Translations under genes and position numbers: made by a program | Shown here: in pieces, positions 1-9,189 of the stretch | Layout: every line of letters begins with the position of its first letter | Numbering within the stretch: position 1 is the first letter of the stretch | Assembly: GCA_943789165.1 (NCBI GenBank) | Contig: CALSTB010000005.1 | Location: 341,001-405,000 of the forward strand | Length of the DNA: 64,000 bases | Reading direction: 5' to 3' | Source: an uncultured Bacteroidia bacterium | GTDB lineage: Bacteria > Bacteroidota > Bacteroidia > NS11-12g > UBA9320 | Notes under the pieces: model-generated | The model's input: only the letters and a program-made list of their open reading frames with translations | The model's database searches: none | What the model was told of the DNA's origin: nothing

Positions 1-1095
1 ATAGACGATTGGTTAGGAAGGATTCGAGAAATATTAGAAAATCCGCAGAGCAATGCGATTGATTTCTTAGATGATTTTAAACTCAACTTGTTCAGTGAAG
101 AAATCTTTGTGTTTACACCAAAAGGCGACATTAAGAAATTACCAAAGGACGCTACAGCTTTAGATTTTGCGTTTGAAATTCATACCGAGGTTGGGTCCAA
201 GTGTATTGGGGCCAAAGTGAATAGCAAACTAGTGCCGCTTAGTCACCAACTGAATAGAGGTGATCAGATTGAAATCATAACGTCGAATAAACAAAAACCA
301 ACTAAAGGCTGGTTAGATTTTGTTGTAACAGGCAAGGCAAGAACCAAGATTAAACAAGTCCTAAAAGAAGAAAAACGGAAGAAGGCAGCCGACGGAAAGG
401 AAATACTTTTGCGCAAATTTAGAGGTTGGAAACTCCCTTTGAATACGGAGAACATGCGGATTTTGTGCCTCCATTTCGGAATAATGAGTGAGCAAGATTT
501 TTATGTTTTGGTGGCTAAGGATCGAATGCCCAAATCACCGATATCGTACAAAGAAATCATTGCCAGACACAAGGAACGCAAAGACCCAATCAAGAAGATT
601 AACGAGCGTCCGCCTGACTCGAACAAAAAAGTTGGTGATCTAATTATCGGTGAGGACGATAGTTTAGACTTAGAATACTCTTTCGCAAAGTGTTGTTCTC
701 CAATTCCAGGCGACGACGTAATGGGTTTTATTACCGTAGGCGACGGCATCAAGATACACAGAACCAACTGCAAGAATGCAGAGCGGTTGATGTCCAACTA
801 TGGGTACCGGATTATCAAAGCACGATGGGCAGGTTTCCCTTTAATCGATCATTCATTCTCAGCAGGTTTAGAAATTACCGGTATCGATAGTGTCGGTTTA
901 GTCAGTAAAGTGACCGATATCATTTCGAAAGAACTTCAGGTGAATATGGAGGCTGTTTCTTTTAAGGCGAAGGACGGCACCTTTATTGGGAATCTTGTTC
1001 TCGAGATCGATAGTACCCAACACTTAGAAGGATTGATACGAAAAATCAAATCCATTGACAAACACATTGAAGTGAACAGGACAGATTTATCGTAA
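1..1095 (+). CDS. RelA/SpoT family (p)ppGpp synthetase/hydrolase, C-terminal part (5' truncated by window)
   Basis: Regulatory C-terminal half of a stringent-response alarmone enzyme. The frame is open from base 1 and its first codons already read as the conserved W..IREIL and DFK.NLF.EEIFVFTPKGD stretch just before the TGS domain, so the catalytic HD and synthetase domains lie off the left edge; no start codon belongs here. A TGS domain (about fragment residues 36-95) is followed by a helical region, a conserved Cys/His finger (Cys231-Cys232, His253, Cys257 of the fragment) and a C-terminal ACT domain (about 285-364). Fur and purA follow on the same strand, an order common in Bacteroidota. 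RelA- or SpoT-type activity cannot be decided from this part. Confidence 0.95.
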   Translation: MDDWLGRIREILENPQSNAIDFLDDFKLNLFSEEIFVFTPKGDIKKLPKDATALDFAFEIHTEVGSKCIGAKVNSKLVPLSHQLNRGDQIEIITSNKQKPTKGWLDFVVTGKARTKIKQVLKEEKRKKAADGKEILLRKFRGWKLPLNTENMRILCLHFGIMSEQDFYVLVAKDRMPKSPISYKEIIARHKERKDPIKKINERPPDSNKKVGDLIIGEDDSLDLEYSFAKCCSPIPGDDVMGFITVGDGIKIHRTNCKNAERLMSNYGYRIIKARWAGFPLIDHSFSAGLEITGIDSVGLVSKVTDIISKELQVNMEAVSFKAKDGTFIGNLVLEIDSTQHLEGLIRKIKSIDKHIEVNRTDLS

Positions 1096-1096
1096 C

Positions 1097-1111
1097 AGCA
1101 AATAATTTGCT
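1097..1111. repeat. 15-bp inverted repeat after rel
   Basis: AGCAAAT-A-ATTTGCT is a perfect 7-bp dyad with a one-base spacer, starting one base after the rel stop codon. There is no T-run, so it is a poor intrinsic terminator; an operator for the downstream fur promoter is equally possible. Confidence 0.4.
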
Positions 1112-1140
1112 ATTTGATGGGATAACGTGTGTATTAGTTT

Positions 1141-1154
1141 ACGTTTATAAACGT
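1141..1154. promoter_or_regulatory. Perfect 14-bp palindrome upstream of fur
   Basis: ACGTTTATAAACGT is its own reverse complement. It ends 10 bp before the -7 box at 1165-1172, where a repressor would block RNA polymerase. Position and symmetry suggest an operator, possibly autoregulatory for the Fur-family protein; that is inference. Confidence 0.5.
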
Positions 1155-1164
1155 TCGTTTTGAC

Positions 1165-1172
1165 TAACTTTG
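1165..1172 (+). promoter_or_regulatory. -7 promoter box for fur
   Basis: TAACTTTG matches the Bacteroidota -7 consensus TAnnTTTG. The preferred ATG (1188) begins 16 nt after the last base of the box, giving a leader of roughly 10 nt. Confidence 0.6.
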
Positions 1173-1187
1173 CCCTTTGGTTTTAAG

Positions 1188-1679
1188 ATGAGTGATGCAT
1201 TAAAGAACATTCGAGTAGAAGTGAAGGACATCTTTACGAAGTACCTTGAGGAAAAGGGACAACGGAAGACGCCAGAACGTTATGCCATTTTGGATGAAAT
1301 TTATTCTAAAAAGCATCATTTCGATGTCGACACATTATACATTCAAATGAAAAATCGCAACTACCAAGTAAGTAGGGCGACGGTGTATAACACACTCGAT
1401 TTACTGTTAGAATGTAAACTAGTTGTGAAGCATCAGTTTGGCCAGAATATGGCTCAGTTTGAACAGGCTTTTGGTTTCAGACAGCACGACCATATGATTT
1501 GTACGGTTTGTGGCAAGGTATCAGAATTTTGTGATCCTCGTATACAACAAACATCATCTACCATGGGTGATTTGTTAAATTTTGAAGTCACACAACACTC
1601 GTTAAATCTTTACGGGAAGCCACGTTTGGATGATGATGGCTTGTGTTTGAATTGTGAAAATCAAGTATCTTTTGAATAA
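1188..1679 (+). CDS. fur: Fur family transcriptional repressor
   Basis: Metal-responsive DNA-binding regulator, 163 residues from the ATG at 1188. That start is preferred to the in-frame TTG at 1170 because the latter overlaps the -7 box. An N-terminal winged helix (about 20-85, including the conserved [12 protein letters not shown] recognition region) is followed by the dimerisation/metal domain with [10 protein letters not shown] and a second C-x2-C near the C-terminus, the usual structural zinc site. Fur, Zur and PerR cannot be separated by sequence reading alone; the symbol denotes the family. purA starts 14 bp downstream, so the two are probably co-transcribed from the TAACTTTG promoter beside the 1141 palindrome. 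Confidence 0.88.
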   Translation: MSDALKNIRVEVKDIFTKYLEEKGQRKTPERYAILDEIYSKKHHFDVDTLYIQMKNRNYQVSRATVYNTLDLLLECKLVVKHQFGQNMAQFEQAFGFRQHDHMICTVCGKVSEFCDPRIQQTSSTMGDLLNFEVTQHSLNLYGKPRLDDDGLCLNCENQVSFE

Positions 1680-1693
1680 TTAGGACAACATTT

Positions 1694-2980
1694 ATGTCGA
1701 ATACACCAGGATTTGTTGATGTAGTATTGGGTTTGCAATGGGGCGACGAAGGCAAGGGGAAAATTGCTGATTTCTTAACGCCAAAGTATGACGTTGTTGC
1801 CAGATTTCAAGGTGGTCCGAACGCAGGACACAGCCTGGAAATGAACGGTAAAAAGCACGTACTGAATACCATTCCAAGCGGTATTTTTCACAAAGGATGT
1901 ATCAATTTGATAGGCAATGGGGTTGTGATCGACCCTGTTTTGCTGTTACAAGAAATCAAAAGAACTGAAGAAGCTGGCGCAGATGTAAAAGCGAATCTTT
2001 ATATCAGCCGCAAAGCAAACATCATTCTTCCTACCCATAAATTATTGGATGCCGCGTCTGAGAAGAACAAAGGCGAAAATAAAATAGGTTCTACATTAAG
2101 AGGAATTGGACCAACTTATCGCGATAAATACGGTAGAAGTGGCTTGAGATGTGGCGACATGTTCGCTCCTGATTTTAAGGAGAAGTACAGCGCAAACATT
2201 GAGCGTCATTTGGCGTTGATGCAACACTTCGACTATTCTGATTACAACCTTGGCGATTTAGAAACAGAGTTTTTTAAGGCTGTTGAAGAATTGAAAACGT
2301 ATCAGTTTGTAGATAGTGAGTATTTCGTAAACGACCTGATTGCTCAAGGCAAAAAAGTGTTGGCAGAAGGAGCGCAAGGCTCAATGCTCGATATTGATTT
2401 TGGTTCATATCCATTTGTGACGTCATCCAATACCATTTCAGGTGGTATGACGGTCGGATTAGGTGTTGCACCGAAACACGTGAGATCTGTGAAAGGAATT
2501 TTTAAGGCATACTGTACCAGAGTAGGTAGTGGCCCATTCCCATCTGAGTTGTTAAACGAAACAGGTGAAGAATTACGAAAAAAAGGATTTGAATTTGGCG
2601 CAACGACTGGTCGTCCAAGACGATGCGGTTGGTTAGATTTAGTCGCATTGAAATACGCGGTTATGTTAAGTGGCGTAGATGAATTGATCATGATGAAAGC
2701 CGATGTTATGAGCGGTTTTGATAAAGTGTATGTCGGAACTGGATACAAAGGCGAAAACGGAGAAGAAGTAGGGACAATACCTTTCGACTTTGTAACCGCA
2801 GGATTTCAGTCAACATACAAAGAGTTCGAAGGGTGGCATGATGACTTGACCGTAGTACGCTCAGAATCAGAGTTTCCAGCAAGTTTTTCGTCTTACATCA
2901 AATGGTTAGAAAGTGAAGTGGGCGTGCCAATTAAAGTAGTTTCCTTAGGACCTGACCGTGTGCAAACGGTTGTGCGTTAA
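1694..2980 (+). CDS. purA: Adenylosuccinate synthetase
   Basis: Joins IMP and aspartate using GTP in the first committed step of AMP synthesis, in the cytosol. The 428 residues are full length for the family. The GTP-binding WGDEGKGK motif is at residues 16-23 with catalytic Asp18, and GGPNAGH supplies the second catalytic residue His46. The GPTYRDK segment and the C-terminal GPDRVQTV region are also present. It begins 14 bp after fur in an apparent fur-purA unit. Its stop overlaps the stop of the convergent flippase gene by 4 bp in a shared TTAA. Nothing is missing. Confidence 0.98.
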   Translation: MSNTPGFVDVVLGLQWGDEGKGKIADFLTPKYDVVARFQGGPNAGHSLEMNGKKHVLNTIPSGIFHKGCINLIGNGVVIDPVLLLQEIKRTEEAGADVKANLYISRKANIILPTHKLLDAASEKNKGENKIGSTLRGIGPTYRDKYGRSGLRCGDMFAPDFKEKYSANIERHLALMQHFDYSDYNLGDLETEFFKAVEELKTYQFVDSEYFVNDLIAQGKKVLAEGAQGSMLDIDFGSYPFVTSSNTISGGMTVGLGVAPKHVRSVKGIFKAYCTRVGSGPFPSELLNETGEELRKKGFEFGATTGRPRRCGWLDLVALKYAVMLSGVDELIMMKADVMSGFDKVYVGTGYKGENGEEVGTIPFDFVTAGFQSTYKEFEGWHDDLTVVRSESEFPASFSSYIKWLESEVGVPIKVVSLGPDRVQTVVR

Positions 2981-3849
2981 TCCTTCGAGAATCCAAAGAA
3001 TAAGCCAGGAACAGAGCTTATTATCACCACAATACTAAAAAGCATTGCAATCCATACGCCTTCAGTAGAAGCTAATCCAAACATTGGGAAGATAGTCGCA
3101 AATATAACTTCTCTTGCGCCTAAGCCACCTAAGAACACAGGAATTGCTGTCGCAATAGACGAAATTAGAAATACAAAACTGGCAATACTTAATGCAGCAA
3201 CCGTGAATAAATCGACCTCAATTGCTAACAAAATGCTATATACTGCACCAACTTGTAACAGTTGGATAACAATTGATTGACCAATTGATTTCCAAAAGAT
3301 CTTAGCGAAAGTATGAAACCACTTTAGCACAATAACGTACACCAAGACAACTAAAAAGAGGATTGGAAGGATGCTCCAATTTATTTGCCACCATACCTCA
3401 ATATCACTGAGATATGGCATACAAACACCTACTAGAATTACAATTGCTGCGAGTCCTAGAAGCCTATCAGCTAACAATGGCAATACATACGTTTTAGCTT
3501 TTTTGTCTGTTCGTTTGGAGTAGGCCAAGATTTTATACGCATCTCCGCCAATGCCACCTGGGAGGAATAAATTGTAGGCCATACCTTGCCAATAAAGCAT
3601 TGCATTCCATTTACTCGGTATGTTGTCACCAACAGCGGTTAAAATGTATTTCAACCTATAAGAGGACACAAGCTGGCTAAGTAAGTAGAGCAGAACGGCT
3701 AAAGCGACGTACCCATATTTAGTTTCGCGTATGGTTTCGGTAAAAAGTTCAAGGTCTATAAATCGAAAGGCATACCAAAAACCAAGAATACTAAGAACGA
3801 GCTTCAGAGCTACCCATCCGTATTTCTTTATTTGTTTTGAAGTTGTCAA
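2977..3849 (-). CDS. Flippase-like membrane protein (lysylphosphatidylglycerol synthase TM / UPF0104 family)
   Basis: Integral inner-membrane protein of 290 residues with about seven or eight hydrophobic helices. GGIGGDAYK near residue 96 and GGLGAREV near 242 are typical of the family, whose members occur with lipid-linked sugar transferases and are thought to act in glycolipid translocation. It is the last gene of a three-gene minus-strand operon after the ArnT-like and GT2 genes, and starts 4 nt after the GT2 stop. Start is TTG at 3849; the next Met is near residue 83 and would remove two helices. Substrate unknown. Confidence 0.85.
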   Translation of the reverse strand: MTTSKQIKKYGWVALKLVLSILGFWYAFRFIDLELFTETIRETKYGYVALAVLLYLLSQLVSSYRLKYILTAVGDNIPSKWNAMLYWQGMAYNLFLPGGIGGDAYKILAYSKRTDKKAKTYVLPLLADRLLGLAAIVILVGVCMPYLSDIEVWWQINWSILPILFLVVLVYVIVLKWFHTFAKIFWKSIGQSIVIQLLQVGAVYSILLAIEVDLFTVAALSIASFVFLISSIATAIPVFLGGLGAREVIFATIFPMFGLASTEGVWIAMLFSIVVIISSVPGLFFGFSKD

Positions 3850-3853
3850 CGTA

Positions 3854-4786
3854 CTAATACGTGTGAATGGTTCGTACCGTGTACGTCTTTTTATCCTGGG
3901 ATTCGTAGTACGTACGCATCAATAATTCCAATACAATGCCGGTTGTAATTAATTGAATACCACCGAGTAACAGTAGAATGCCCAGCAGCAACATGGGTTT
4001 TCCCCAAATGTCCTGACCTTGCAGTTTTTGAATCAGAAAGTAAAAATTAATCAAACCACCAATGCCAAAAATAACAGCCCCTAAAGTGCCGAACAAATGC
4101 ATCGGTTTGGCTAAATATTTTCGGAAAAACACCATCAACATCAAATCACTGATCACCTTAAACGTTCGGTTTAAGTTGTACTTTGATTTTCCAAATTCTC
4201 GAGCATGGTGTTTGACAGGAACTTGATGAATGCGCGCTCCTTGTAGCGCCGCCAATACTGGAATAAATCTATGAAGCTCGCCATAGAGACTTAAGTCTTT
4301 GGCTATTTGACTCTTGAATATTTTTAGCGTGCAGCCGTAATCTTTGATCTGGACCTTGGTTAGGTTACGAATAAAGTAGTTTGCGATTTTACTAGGTATT
4401 TTACGAATTAACATACCATCTTGACGGTTGACGCGCTCACCCGCAACCAAATCCCATTTTCCATTTTTAATCAAGTCCAACAACATCGGTATGTCCGATG
4501 GATCGTTCTGTAAATCCGCGTCCATGGTTACCACATATTCACCTACAGTTTGGTCAATGCCAGCTTGCAGTGCTGTGCTCTGACCATAGTTTTTCATGAA
4601 TTCAACCACCTTGGTGTGCTTGTTTGCATGTTTCTTTACTTCATCAACCGTACCATCGCTTGATCCATCATCAACCAAAATGAGTTCATAATCAAGTTTG
4701 TCTAAAGCACTATAGATTTGGGTTAAAAGCGGTTGGATGCTTTCTTCCTCATTCATCATGGCAACAACAACAGATATTTCTGGCAT
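3854..4786 (-). CDS. GT2 polyprenyl-phosphate glycosyltransferase (ArnC/DPM1-like)
   Basis: 310-residue transferase predicted to move a sugar from a nucleotide donor to undecaprenyl phosphate on the cytosolic face. The GT-A fold is shown by VDDGSSDGT (Asp39/Asp40) and the metal-binding DAD at Asp89-Asp91. After the catalytic domain (about 1-225), two C-terminal transmembrane helices (about 232-255 and 265-290) anchor the protein, as in ArnC/GtrB relatives. The ATG overlaps the upstream ArnT-like stop as TAATG, indicating translational coupling. The lipid-linked sugar it makes is a likely donor for the ArnT-like protein. Confidence 0.93.
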   Translation of the reverse strand: MPEISVVVAMMNEEESIQPLLTQIYSALDKLDYELILVDDGSSDGTVDEVKKHANKHTKVVEFMKNYGQSTALQAGIDQTVGEYVVTMDADLQNDPSDIPMLLDLIKNGKWDLVAGERVNRQDGMLIRKIPSKIANYFIRNLTKVQIKDYGCTLKIFKSQIAKDLSLYGELHRFIPVLAALQGARIHQVPVKHHAREFGKSKYNLNRTFKVISDLMLMVFFRKYLAKPMHLFGTLGAVIFGIGGLINFYFLIQKLQGQDIWGKPMLLLGILLLLGGIQLITTGIVLELLMRTYYESQDKKTYTVRTIHTY

Positions 4787-6384
4787 TATTTCTTCTTTTT
4801 AGGCATTTCTGGGAAACGGTATTTGAACTTCACCAAACTAAATGGTTTTGATTCAAAACGCCGCACAAAGGTATAATAGGTGTCGACATTTGCAGTATCC
4901 TTGATGACTTCAGTCGGTACTAGGTAATAAGAATGGAATGAGTAATCGGAAGTTTTTGTTTCAACTGTTGCATTCCTTTCAACCGTCATATACCAATTCA
5001 TGGTCAAGGCAACATTGCTGTTATACATGCCTAAATCGCTGCCTTCGGTTAACTGACCAATGGCTTGTCCGTTTATTTTTTCTTCTAAATACGGACCTGT
5101 CTGAACTCGATAAGGTACCATATAATGAGAATATCCCAACCGAGCAATTACCAACCCCAATATGACTAAGTAGGTAGTTGGAACCGTAAACTTGAACATG
5201 AGGGTGATCAGTAAAAGAAAACCAGTTATTGTCAAAGCAACGGCAGTAACAATCGAAATATCTACCGCTGTACGAGCGATCAAAAACATGGCGATTGGCG
5301 ACACCACGAGTAATATGGATAGTATCAATGTCGTCGGTTTCAGTTGTTTGTCGGACCAAACATGCAAACAAGCTGCTATGCTGGGTATCAGCAAAAACGG
5401 CGTTAACATAAATACGTAACGCGCTCTGTAATCAGGCGATAACCAATAAATGATAATGTTAAATAAGAAAAGTAGGAGGGATGTTTTAAGGAATGCATTG
5501 GACCAAACGTATGTCCTCGCCTCTTTTCGGAGAAAGACGAAAACCGCTAATCCCCAAGGTAAAATATCCAACAAATAACGCAATGGAAACAGAAACAAAT
5601 GCTCAAAGCTTTCTATAAAACTTTTTTCTGTAACGGTTCGGCTGCTGCTTTCAGAAACGATGCGTTCGAGCAACTTTGTGATATCGGCATGCTGGCTATA
5701 TACCCATAAGTAAATTCCAACAGGAGCAGCAAAAATTAAAGTTGACAGTAGGTGTGACGCACTCCATAGTTTTTTAAATGATTTGTTTAAAATAAGGATT
5801 GTGAAAACGGAAATGCCTTGAAATACAATAGTTGGCAAGCCTTTCATCATAAAACCAATAGAGGCCAAAGCGTATGAAAAGGCAAACGCTTTTTTCCAAT
5901 TTCCTTTCTCGCCATAATGGTAAAGGACAAAAATTTGAAGGAAGCTTACTACTGAATAGGTAATATCGATATGGCCTAAATATGCAGAGTAAATCCAGAG
6001 GTTACCACCAGTTAATGTTGCAATCGCAATCACCCACGCCAAGCGAACATCTTTTAACCTTTGTTTTACTATTTTGAAAACAAGTAAACCAAAAGCCAGC
6101 AAGGATAAGATGCTTGGTAGTCGGAAGACCCATTCATTTGTTGAACGAAAGACTTTAAAAAAAACAATAACGATCCAGTTATAAAGCGGTGGTTTGTTTA
6201 GGTAAAACCGACCATTCATTTTTGGTGCGATGTAATTTCCATTGATCATCATATCACCCGCAACCAACGCTCTGATGGGTTCATCAGCACTTAATGGCAT
6301 GTAGCCAAGTTTGTAGAACAGCGCGATAATAACCCCAATGGTTAAGCATATTTCTACGAAATACGTTTTGAAAACCGACTTCAA
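4786..6384 (-). CDS. ArnT-like membrane glycosyltransferase (GT39/GT83 superfamily)
   Basis: 532-residue polytopic protein predicted to transfer a sugar from a polyprenyl-phosphate carrier to lipid A, protein or another acceptor in the periplasm. The first extracytoplasmic loop carries LSADEPIRA with the acidic pair Asp34-Glu35 expected in GT-C enzymes; about eleven helices follow, then a soluble C-terminal region. It is first in the operon with the GT2 and flippase-like genes. TTG at 6384 is the start: the next Met is residue 29 and would delete the first helix. The start lies 6 nt from a -7 box, suggesting a near-leaderless mRNA. Confidence 0.88.
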   Translation of the reverse strand: MKSVFKTYFVEICLTIGVIIALFYKLGYMPLSADEPIRALVAGDMMINGNYIAPKMNGRFYLNKPPLYNWIVIVFFKVFRSTNEWVFRLPSILSLLAFGLLVFKIVKQRLKDVRLAWVIAIATLTGGNLWIYSAYLGHIDITYSVVSFLQIFVLYHYGEKGNWKKAFAFSYALASIGFMMKGLPTIVFQGISVFTILILNKSFKKLWSASHLLSTLIFAAPVGIYLWVYSQHADITKLLERIVSESSSRTVTEKSFIESFEHLFLFPLRYLLDILPWGLAVFVFLRKEARTYVWSNAFLKTSLLLFLFNIIIYWLSPDYRARYVFMLTPFLLIPSIAACLHVWSDKQLKPTTLILSILLVVSPIAMFLIARTAVDISIVTAVALTITGFLLLITLMFKFTVPTTYLVILGLVIARLGYSHYMVPYRVQTGPYLEEKINGQAIGQLTEGSDLGMYNSNVALTMNWYMTVERNATVETKTSDYSFHSYYLVPTEVIKDTANVDTYYTFVRRFESKPFSLVKFKYRFPEMPKKKK

Positions 6385-6389
6385 GGCGG

Positions 6390-6397
6390 CAAAGATA
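6390..6397 (-). promoter_or_regulatory. -7 promoter box for the ArnT-like operon
   Basis: On the minus strand TATCTTTG matches TAnnTTTG. The TTG start at 6384 lies 6 nt from the last G of the box, near the expected transcription start. Confidence 0.55.
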
Positions 6398-6451
6398 CTT
6401 CATGGTTGTGTTTGTATTTCAAATCGACACCTCAATTAGTGAATTTCCAAT

Positions 6452-6459
6452 TAAATTTG
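6452..6459 (+). promoter_or_regulatory. -7 promoter box of the T9SS protein gene (leaderless)
   Basis: TAAATTTG matches TAnnTTTG. Its last G is exactly 5 nt before the ATG at 6464, so the transcript is expected to start at or next to the start codon. Confidence 0.6.
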
Positions 6460-6463
6460 AGGT

Positions 6464-8338
6464 ATGAATAAACTTTACGTTGTCCTTTTTCTTGTTGGCA
6501 TCTCTTCAATAAGCCAAGCACAAGACTTTTCATATAAGGTGGAACGAGACATCGCCACGCCAAAACTGAGAACCGTTAAGTTTTCTGACATTGGAACTGA
6601 ACAACCTAAGGTGTATAAAGTGGAAGAGGCGGCGCCAAAACCTTGGACGACTACAGATCAATTGAAAAAGACTTTGGACGCAAACCGCGAAAGACGTTTT
6701 AAGCAGTCGTTACACAAGTACCAAGAAACACCTAAAGACATTAAGCCAGCCGTTGACGCTTCCTTTGTCGGACTAACCGCCGTTCCCGGAATACCGAATG
6801 ACAACAACATGGCGATTTCAAATGACGGAAAAATCATCAGTGTTGTCAATTCATCGTTCAGTGTTTTAGAGGAAGATGGAACGTATGTGAAATACTATTC
6901 ATTAAGCAGCATTACAGGCGGACAACTGCCTAATTTAAACCGTACATACGATCCGAAAGTAACATATGACCCTGTCGCTGATAAATTCATTTTGGTGTAC
7001 TTACAAGGATCAACAAGCGCTGATACCCGCATAATTGTTGGCTTTAGTGAAACGAACGACCCTCAAGGAGATTGGCATTTTTATGCAGTCGACGGCAATC
7101 CATTTACGGGCGCTACATGGTCTGATTATCCTATTATTGGCATGAGCAAAGACGACTTGTTCATTACAGTAAACATATTGAGAGACGGAGAAAGCTGGCA
7201 AGAAGGATTCACCCAATCCGTTATTTGGCAGATAGACAAGGCTTCAGGATATGACGGTAAAGACACCATTTACGAAGATTTGTGGTACGACCTCAAATAC
7301 CAAGATAAGTCGCTTTGGAGCATTTGTGCAGTGCAAGGTGGCAGTGAATTCACCTCGCCAAATATGCATTTCTTGTCGGTTCGCCCTGGAGCAGCATCCA
7401 ATGATTCTGTATTTCTTCATGAAATCACAGACACCCGACTTTCTGGTAATGCGGAATACAACCTTCGCGTTTTGACTGCCAATAAGCTTTATGGTGTGCC
7501 ACCAAGCGCTTTTCAACCAGATCTAGAAAACTTACTCGCGACCAACGACACCCGAGTTTTATCAGCCATTTCAGAAGACGGCTATATTCAATATGTGCAA
7601 AGCACTAGAGTACCCAGTTCTGGCATGCCAGGTGTCTTTCACGGATTTTTAAATATAGAAACAGGTGAGATTGATGCCAATTATATTACTTCCGATACAA
7701 TGGAATATGCCTACCCATCGATTGCTTTCGCAGGGAATAAGGCATTTCCACATGCATCGGTCATTACGTTTTCGCATAGTTCGGAGTTAGATTTTCCAGG
7801 GACTTCAGCGATTCTACACAATAGAGTGGTTGGTGATTACCCTATTTTTTCTCCAGTGGTAACTGTAAAACAGGGTGAATTGTCCATTAACCGACTGACT
7901 GATTCATTGGAGCGCTGGGGAGACTATACAGGCGTTCAGCCAAAGTACAACGAAGAAGGTGTGGTGTGGATGTCCGGTTCATATGGACGACCATTTGCCC
8001 AAGGATCTACCAGAGGTCGAAACGGCGTACAGGTGGGTAAAGTCAAGGTAAACAACATGTTAACTGTGTTGGTTGATGAAAATTCGGTTATTGTATTACC
8101 CAATCCAGCTTCCGAAAAAGCAATCGTTCAATTTGAATCAGACAAAGACCAAGTATTGACCTTCAATATTTACAGTATGGATGGAAAGTTGGTTCAAGAA
8201 CTTCTCAAAACCAATGTGTTGCGAGGAACAAATGAAATCAGTTTCCCAACAGTAGAAATGATGCAAGGCATGTACTTTGTTCAGGTAGTGAATGACAAAG
8301 ACGATAAAATTGCGGAAGTGAAGTTTGTGGTGCTTTAA
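6464..8338 (+). CDS. Secreted protein with T9SS type A sorting domain
   Basis: 624-residue exported protein of unknown activity. Residues 1-20 are a Sec signal peptide ending SISQAQ. A region around 110-480 has NDNNMAISNDG and YDPVADKFILVY-like strands suggestive of a beta-propeller. The last 80 residues start at VLPNPASEKAIV and end in short strands with YFVQV, the Por_Secre_tail/type A CTD that directs passage through the outer membrane. No catalytic motif was recognised. It is divergent from the ArnT-like operon and convergent with the RluA-N gene. Confidence 0.85.
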   Translation: MNKLYVVLFLVGISSISQAQDFSYKVERDIATPKLRTVKFSDIGTEQPKVYKVEEAAPKPWTTTDQLKKTLDANRERRFKQSLHKYQETPKDIKPAVDASFVGLTAVPGIPNDNNMAISNDGKIISVVNSSFSVLEEDGTYVKYYSLSSITGGQLPNLNRTYDPKVTYDPVADKFILVYLQGSTSADTRIIVGFSETNDPQGDWHFYAVDGNPFTGATWSDYPIIGMSKDDLFITVNILRDGESWQEGFTQSVIWQIDKASGYDGKDTIYEDLWYDLKYQDKSLWSICAVQGGSEFTSPNMHFLSVRPGAASNDSVFLHEITDTRLSGNAEYNLRVLTANKLYGVPPSAFQPDLENLLATNDTRVLSAISEDGYIQYVQSTRVPSSGMPGVFHGFLNIETGEIDANYITSDTMEYAYPSIAFAGNKAFPHASVITFSHSSELDFPGTSAILHNRVVGDYPIFSPVVTVKQGELSINRLTDSLERWGDYTGVQPKYNEEGVVWMSGSYGRPFAQGSTRGRNGVQVGKVKVNNMLTVLVDENSVIVLPNPASEKAIVQFESDKDQVLTFNIYSMDGKLVQELLKTNVLRGTNEISFPTVEMMQGMYFVQVVNDKDDKIAEVKFVVL

Positions 8339-8362
8339 AGTATTCGTACCATAAGCCCAATC

Positions 8363-8395
8363 AATTAAGAATTAAGAATTAAAAATTAAAAATTG
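8363..8395. repeat. Heptanucleotide AT-rich tandem repeat
   Basis: Four copies of AATTAA(G/A) followed by AATTG lie between convergent genes. The repeat runs into the 3' end of the minus-strand RluA-N gene and supplies its stop codon (8386-8388). Confidence 0.7.
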
Positions 8396-9189
8396 TCCTC
8401 CACCTCAATCCCTGCCAACATGTGCTCCAAAATGGGTTCACATTTATCGGTGCAGGATGGATAAAACGCACCGTGTTCCATAAACAATCTTTTGGCTGAT
8501 TTTCCCCACCAGAATTCCAACATGGCTATGGGTTTTAAGTCATTGAGGAAGGCGAACTGCAGCAACTTTGGTAATGCACATTCTCCTGCACCTCCGGGTG
8601 GGTTTTTACCCAACTTTTCTTTAAAGATAGATCGTAGTCCTTTGGACTCTAAATTGGCATTTAAGAAATGGTAGCTGTCGACAATACCATCCAAAATCGC
8701 TGTGCAATGTTGCGTACGGTGTTTTTTTAATGCATCAACGGCCTTTTTACCTTTTTCAGATTGGTCTTTCTCTAATTCTTTAAGTTGCAGATTAATGTTG
8801 GTCAATTCCGTCATACCCACATTTACAAAGCTACCTTCTGTCAAGCCATCAAACACAGGAGGAACAAAGTGCGCATGGTGGTTGCCACCTGCAATTTTGC
8901 CTGAAAAAGCGGTGATGTAACCTACTTCTCCATTTCGTTTTTGCACGACCAATACGCCAAACATTTTTCCAATGGCTTTCCCATTCTGTCCATCACTTAA
9001 ACCAAAATTATGGTCTATGGCGGTTTGGTTGGTTAAAAATGCTTTTACCTCGTCACAAGCCATTACTGCCAACGCATGAGGTTCATATTCGAATGGATTC
9101 GTAAATTTTTTAGGCAAGTCGATATCTTCAATGTCATTTGCAAACGACTTGAAGTAATGGTCGACAGAAGAGGATGGGAGGGAAGTCAA
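8386..9189 (-). CDS. Standalone N-terminal domain of a Bacteroidota RluA-family pseudouridine synthase, catalytic domain absent
   Basis: 267 residues that I recognise as the long N-terminal extension of two-domain RluA-like proteins. Seen here: PFEYEPHALA, GKMFGVLVVQ, AFSGKIAG, FVPPVFDGL, the helical IN..L..LEKD stretch, GAGECALPKLLQ, LEFWWG, FYPSC...KCEPILEHML. In the full-length family the catalytic pseudouridine synthase domain follows directly. Here the protein stops nine residues after the HML motif, inside an AT-rich tandem repeat, and no such domain is found nearby. The TTG start at 9189 overlaps the upstream cytochrome stop as TTGA, so it is translated with that gene. Probably a truncated gene; a domain with its own role is possible. 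Confidence 0.65.
   Translation of the reverse strand: MTSLPSSSVDHYFKSFANDIEDIDLPKKFTNPFEYEPHALAVMACDEVKAFLTNQTAIDHNFGLSDGQNGKAIGKMFGVLVVQKRNGEVGYITAFSGKIAGGNHHAHFVPPVFDGLTEGSFVNVGMTELTNINLQLKELEKDQSEKGKKAVDALKKHRTQHCTAILDGIVDSYHFLNANLESKGLRSIFKEKLGKNPPGGAGECALPKLLQFAFLNDLKPIAMLEFWWGKSAKRLFMEHGAFYPSCTDKCEPILEHMLAGIEVEDNF

Noticed and set aside
1170..1187. Upstream TTG start for fur
   Set aside because: Overlaps the TAACTTTG -7 box; ATG at 1188 fits the family N-terminus.
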